A stretch of 63,715 nt of DNA from Halomonas sp. 25-S5 (GTDB lineage Bacteria; Pseudomonadota; Gammaproteobacteria; Pseudomonadales; Halomonadaceae), in contig NZ_JARANV010000023.1 in assembly GCF_029889845.1 (NCBI RefSeq), positions 1 to 63,715 of the forward strand, written 5' to 3'. The translations under genes and the position numbers were made by a program. Below, piece by piece: positions 60,176 to 63,715 of the stretch. How positions within the stretch are numbered: the first letter of the stretch is position 1; each line of letters opens with the position of its first letter. Under the pieces are notes generated by a model. It searched no databases, was not told the origin of the DNA, and saw only the letters and a list, made by a program, of their open reading frames with translations.

Positions 60176-61354
60176 TCAGCGCTCCTTGAGCAGCGTGCGC
60201 GCGTTGTAGAGGTTCATCAGCGCGGACACTATCAGGTTGATCAGCAGGTAGACGGCCATGGTCATGGCGACGATCTCGATGGCCTGACCCGTCACGTTCA
60301 GCGCCGTGCCGGAGAACACCGCCACCAGGTCCGGATAGCCGATCGCCGTGGCCAGCGAGGAGTTCTTGATCAGGTTGAGGTGCTGGCTGGTCAGCTGCGG
60401 CACGATCACCCGCATCGCCTGGGGAATCACCACCTTGCGCAGGATGATGCCGCCGGGCAGGCTCAGCGCCTGGGCCGCTTCCACCTGCCCCTGGGGCACC
60501 GACTGGATGCCCGAGCGCACGATCTCGGCGATGAAGGAGGCGGTGTAGATGGAGAGCGCCAGCCACAGGGCGATCAGCTCGGGGAGCACCGTCACGCCAC
60601 CCTGGAAGTTGAAGCCCTTGAACGCCGGGAGGGACCACTCCAGCGGCATGCCGGTGGCGACGAAGACCACCGACGGCAGGCCGATCAACAGCAGGGCGCC
60701 CAGCTTGAACACCGGTAGCGGCCGGCCGGTCTTCGCCTGGCGTTGCTTGGCGTGACGCGCCAGCCACCAGGTGGCGATCACCGCGACCAGCAGTGCCCAG
60801 GGGGTGGCGGCGAATCCGGCCAGCGGCTGGGGGTCGGGCAGCACCAGGCCGCGCACGTTGAGGAAGATCACCTCGAACAGCGAATGACTGTTCTGTGGGC
60901 TGGGCAGGGCCTGCAGCACGGCAAAGTACCAGAACAGGATCTGCACCAGCAGCGGGATGTTGCGGAAGATCTCCACATAGGCGGTGGCCAGTCGGGCCAG
61001 CAGCCAATTGGGCGACAGTCGGGCGATGCCCACGGCGAAGCCGATCAGGGTCGCCGCCACGATGCCCATGGCGGAGACCAGCAGGGTATTGAGCAGCCCC
61101 ACCACGAAGGTGCGGGCATAGGTACTGTCGCCGGAATAGTCGATCAGGGTCTGGGGGATGGAGAAGCCGGCCCGGTCCTGGAGGAAGCCGAAGCCGGTGG
61201 AGATGCCCCGGGCCTCGAGGTTGGCCATGGTGTTCGACACCACCATGGCGATGAACGCCCCCAGCGCCAGCAGCAGGATGCCCTGCACCAGCAGGGCGCG
61301 GAAGGTGGGGTCACGCCATAGCGGCCCCCGCTCCCGTGAGGAAGAACGCAGCAT
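60176..61354 (-). CDS. aapQ: Amino-acid ABC transporter permease AapQ
   Basis: A 392-residue permease. TTLIGFAVGIARLS-type helices are followed by VEIFRNIPLLVQILFWYFAVL and the EAA loop VEAAQALSLPGGIILRKVVIPQAMRVIVPQL. The large insert between helices is usual in AapQ/BztB. The ATG at 61354 fits the family start (MLRSSSRERG); the 13 residues of the longer frame lie within the aapJ-aapQ gap. Confidence 0.92.
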   Translation of the reverse strand: MLRSSSRERGPLWRDPTFRALLVQGILLLALGAFIAMVVSNTMANLEARGISTGFGFLQDRAGFSIPQTLIDYSGDSTYARTFVVGLLNTLLVSAMGIVAATLIGFAVGIARLSPNWLLARLATAYVEIFRNIPLLVQILFWYFAVLQALPSPQNSHSLFEVIFLNVRGLVLPDPQPLAGFAATPWALLVAVIATWWLARHAKQRQAKTGRPLPVFKLGALLLIGLPSVVFVATGMPLEWSLPAFKGFNFQGGVTVLPELIALWLALSIYTASFIAEIVRSGIQSVPQGQVEAAQALSLPGGIILRKVVIPQAMRVIVPQLTSQHLNLIKNSSLATAIGYPDLVAVFSGTALNVTGQAIEIVAMTMAVYLLINLIVSALMNLYNARTLLKER

Positions 61355-61381
61355 ATCGAGCCTCGCAGACGTACCCGAAAC

Positions 61382-61411
61382 GGCACCACGCATGTTGCCA
61401 TGCGTGGTGCC
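61382..61411 (-). promoter_or_regulatory. Strong hairpin between aapJ and aapQ
   Basis: GGCACCACGCATG and CATGCGTGGTGCC form a perfect 13-base-pair stem with a four-base loop. There is no T-run on the transcribed strand after it, so it is probably not a full terminator. Hairpins at this position between a binding-protein gene and its permease genes commonly protect the upstream message or reduce downstream expression, giving more AapJ than AapQMP. Confidence 0.8.
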
Positions 61412-61435
61412 CGGTCATTGGACGTTCAGGGTGGG

Positions 61436-62464
61436 TCAGCGGACCGGCGGGGCGTAGAGGATGCCGCCCTCGTTCCACAGCGCATTCACGCCGCGGCTGA
61501 TCTGCATGGGGGAGTCCTCGCCCACGGTGCTGGCGAATACCTCGCCGTAGTTGCCGACGTGGGCGATCAGCTGATAGGCCCAGTCGTTCGCGAGCCCCAG
61601 CTGCTCGCCATAATCGCCATCCACGCCCAGCAGGCGCGCCACCTGGGGATTGGGCGGGTCGGCCTTCATGTCGTCGACGTTGTCGCTGTTCACCCCGAGC
61701 TCCTCGGCATTGACCATGGCAAAGACCGACCACTTGACGATGTCCAGCCACTGGTCATCGCCCTGGCGGACCACGGGCCCGAGCGGCTCCTTGGAGATCA
61801 GCGTCTCGAGGATCTCGACGCTGCCCGGCTCCGGCAGCTGCAGGCGCAGGGCGCTGAGCTGGGAGGTGTCGGAGGTCAGGATGTCACAGCGGCCGCTGGC
61901 GAAGCCCTGGGCGGTCTGGTCGGGGGTGTCGAAGGTGACCGTCTGGATATCGATGCCGCGGGAGGGGAAGTAGTCGGCCAGGTTGAGCTCGTGGGTGGTG
62001 CCGGACTGGATGCAGATCGAGGCGCCGTCGAACTGCTCAGGCCCCTCGATACCCAGGTCCTTGGCCACCATGAAGCCCTGACCGTCGTAGAAGGTGGTGG
62101 CGGTGAAGTTCAGACCCAGCGAGTTATCTCGAGTCGCCGTCCAGGTGGTATTGCGCGAGAGGACGTCGATCTCGCCGGATTGCAGGGCGGTGAAGCGTTC
62201 CTTGGCGGTCAGCGGCGTGAAGGAGACCGCCTCGGGGTCATCGAAGATGGCGGCGGCGATGCCGCGGCAGGTCTCCACGTCCAGCCCCTGCCAGGTCCCA
62301 TCCTGATCGGGCGAGGAGAAGCCGGAGAGGCCGACGTTGACGCCACAGCGCAGCTCGCCCCGCTCCTTCACCTCGTCCAGGGTGGCCGCCGAGGCAGAGG
62401 AGATCATACCGACGCAGAGAGCAGCGGCAGAAAGGGATAGCAGTGTCTTGTTGTTGTACCGCAT
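61436..62464 (-). CDS. aapJ: Periplasmic amino-acid-binding protein AapJ
   Basis: A 342-residue solute-binding protein. A signal peptide is clear: MRYNNK, a hydrophobic core LLSLSAAALCVGMISS, and cleavage after ASA (about residue 26). The mature domain has the family segments LDEVKERGELRCGVNVGLSGFS, ETCRGIAAAIF and RFTALQSGEIDVLSRNTTWT. It delivers general L-amino acids to AapQM. It is the first gene of the unit. Confidence 0.94.
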   Translation of the reverse strand: MRYNNKTLLSLSAAALCVGMISSASAATLDEVKERGELRCGVNVGLSGFSSPDQDGTWQGLDVETCRGIAAAIFDDPEAVSFTPLTAKERFTALQSGEIDVLSRNTTWTATRDNSLGLNFTATTFYDGQGFMVAKDLGIEGPEQFDGASICIQSGTTHELNLADYFPSRGIDIQTVTFDTPDQTAQGFASGRCDILTSDTSQLSALRLQLPEPGSVEILETLISKEPLGPVVRQGDDQWLDIVKWSVFAMVNAEELGVNSDNVDDMKADPPNPQVARLLGVDGDYGEQLGLANDWAYQLIAHVGNYGEVFASTVGEDSPMQISRGVNALWNEGGILYAPPVR

Positions 62465-62640
62465 GAAAAGACTCCAGATTCTGTTAGGTCGAGTAGTGCT
62501 GATGCGGCAGCCTCGAAACTAACAGACCTGGGAGCCTCGTCACCAACCGGCGGTTAAACGCTGAGAAGGTGTTTACAAATTCAGGTAGTGCTGATGAAGC
62601 GAAAGCCGTGCCATCTTGCTCCGCGGGGCTTTGACAAGCC

Positions 62641-62802
62641 CAGTATCGCGACAGGAACATCATCGAGCGCTGGTTCGGGTGGATCAAAGAGCTACGACGG
62701 GTCTGCACACGATACGACAAATTGGCCAGCAGCTTCAGGGCCATGGTATGCCTGGCGTGCATAAATCGTTGTTTGCGAGCCAACTTTTCGGACATAACGT
62801 AG
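62641..62802 (+). mobile_element. IS5-family transposase, C-terminal remnant
   Basis: Read from CAG at 62641 to TAG at 62800, the peptide begins QYRDRNIIERWFGWIKELRR and continues TRYDKLASSFRAMVCLA before the stop. This is the end of the DDE domain of IS5/IS427-group transposases, with the catalytic glutamate in NIIER. The earlier parts are gone. Short repeats (AGTGCTGATG at about 62497 and 62588) lie upstream, but no terminal inverted repeat is clear. Confidence 0.75.
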
Positions 62803-62943
62803 GGCAACTTCCACATTGATGTCGCTGATGGTCATATTACTTGATAAGCCGCAAGCCTGATGGTCTGACGATGCCAGAGAAAATAGCCCGTTGGCGAGCC
62901 GTCTGTGGAATGGGCTAAATTGTTACCATTGAGCTTCCTTACC

Positions 62944-63525
62944 TCACTTGAGCTTCTCCAGTTGATCCAACACCGTCTCAGGAATTGCAGTCTCGGGGAT
63001 GTGCGTGACATAGAAGTCGGCGGCAGATGGCAATGGCGCTGTCCCGATCCAGAACTCGTCGGGGATGACGGCCCCCCGCAGCTCGGCTTCGTTGATGCTC
63101 ACAGCGTCTTTCCTACGCATGCCGGCGATGAGCCGGTAGTGCGCGGTCACATTGGTGATGGGTGTGTACGTGCCCAGCTCAACGGTCTCTGAAGGCTGTT
63201 TCCCGGGCAGGGGCCTGTCGTCGAGCAGCACCGCGGCGAACGGTAGCGCCGCCAGTGCGCGGAGCCAGTCGGCGACGTATACGGAGGAGTTCTCCGCGTC
63301 GTCTACGTCCAGCTCCTCCACTTGCGTCGAGCCCGAGAAGTGGTGGGTGGCGCACAGCCACTGCATCGGTGACGGTATCTGCAACACCACTGCGCCCGAC
63401 GTCATCGCGATGAGCGTCTGCGCGAGCTTTGTCGCCTTTCCCGCCAGATCTTTATCACCGAGCATCGTGCGCAGCGCGTAGCCTGTTCGCTTCTTTGCGG
63501 CCATCGCAGTCTCCAGCGCAGGCAT
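62944..63525 (-). CDS. Hypothetical protein of unknown family
   Basis: A 193-residue open frame on the minus strand from an ATG at 63525; the frame stays open about 30 codons further upstream without a good start. Segments are MAAKKRTGYALRTMLGDKDL, FSGSTQVEELDVDDAENSSV, LAALPFAAVLLDDRPLP and DFYVTHIPETAIPETVLDQL. No motif I recognise. It lies beyond the IS remnant and its codon use is ordinary, so it could be a real gene or the 3' part of a larger one whose start was lost. Confidence 0.4.
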   Translation of the reverse strand: MPALETAMAAKKRTGYALRTMLGDKDLAGKATKLAQTLIAMTSGAVVLQIPSPMQWLCATHHFSGSTQVEELDVDDAENSSVYVADWLRALAALPFAAVLLDDRPLPGKQPSETVELGTYTPITNVTAHYRLIAGMRRKDAVSINEAELRGAVIPDEFWIGTAPLPSAADFYVTHIPETAIPETVLDQLEKLK

Positions 63526-63715
63526 CTGCGACAGTTGGTCCTCGTAGAAGTGGCCTAGTACTACAGCCGTAACTACTGCTGTGGTCGTTCATGCGTTGCC
63601 ATCAGGGCTTGCTGCTGACGACAGTGGCACTGCCAAGCCCGGTACTGGTGCTTTCGTCGCCAATCCGACCAATGAAGCACATGGGAGAAGGCCTGATGTC
63701 CTTGCCATAGACATC

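Noticed and set aside
62465..62640. The repeated word AGTGCTGATG near 62497 and 62588 as ends of an insertion sequence.
   Set aside because: The copies are direct and short, and neither shows a target duplication or a matching inverted end beside the transposase remnant.

Overview
The window comes from a GC-rich gammaproteobacterium that can denitrify, most likely a Halomonas-type (Halomonadaceae) organism. The evidence is the full nar/nor gene set with narXL and two NarK transporters, an Aap-type amino-acid ABC transporter, a cyanophycin operon, and a palindromic extragenic element of a kind I remember from Halomonas. The genus is inferred from protein resemblance and was not tested.

Layout. 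0-1.3 kb is a scarred edge: the 5' end of a PhzF-like gene, a TetR regulator that has lost its first helix, and a TauE/SafE fragment. 1.4-11.8 kb (minus strand) is narGHJI, a parvulin-type PPIase, the molybdenum cofactor genes moaB and moeA, and a Crp/Fnr regulator without iron-sulfur cysteines. 12-13.3 kb holds a NarK-like MFS gene. 13.4-21 kb (plus) holds narX, narL, narK1, narK2, a small membrane protein, norE and norF. FNR-type boxes precede both narK genes, and a strong terminator follows narK2. 21.3-25.9 kb is cphB-cphA-iadA, for cyanophycin storage and turnover. 53.1-58.1 kb (minus) is the nitric-oxide reductase operon norC-norB-norQ-norD plus a small membrane protein; a DNR/FNR box and an NsrR-like palindrome precede norC. 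58.3-62.5 kb (minus) is aapJQMP, with a hairpin between aapJ and aapQ. The right edge has an IS5-type transposase remnant and an unrecognised gene.

The centre, 26.1-53.1 kb, is a type 1 BREX phage-defence island on the plus strand: a small HTH protein, brxA, brxB, brxC, pglX, pglZ and brxL. It is heavily loaded with inserted genes: two Schlafen/AlbA-type ATP-binding proteins, an AAA ATPase plus PIN nuclease pair, a TrlF-like PHP-ATPase, an AAA ATPase plus HNH nuclease pair resembling PtuAB, and a trio I do not recognise as a described system (C2H2 zinc-finger protein, coiled-coil protein, Hsp70-like ATPase with a cysteine-rich tail). Most of these sit in translationally coupled or overlapping order within the BREX transcription unit.

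Three traces of history can be read directly. About 17 codons of a second, decayed pglX 3' end lie between the Hsp70 gene and the AAA-HNH pair. The specificity region of pglX is an AT-rich island in a GC-rich gene. A fused relic of norE and norF lies just left of the BREX island, between iadA and the HTH gene. Together they suggest that the BREX cargo was assembled by recombination between related BREX loci, and that the island lies in a denitrification cluster that has been duplicated and rearranged.
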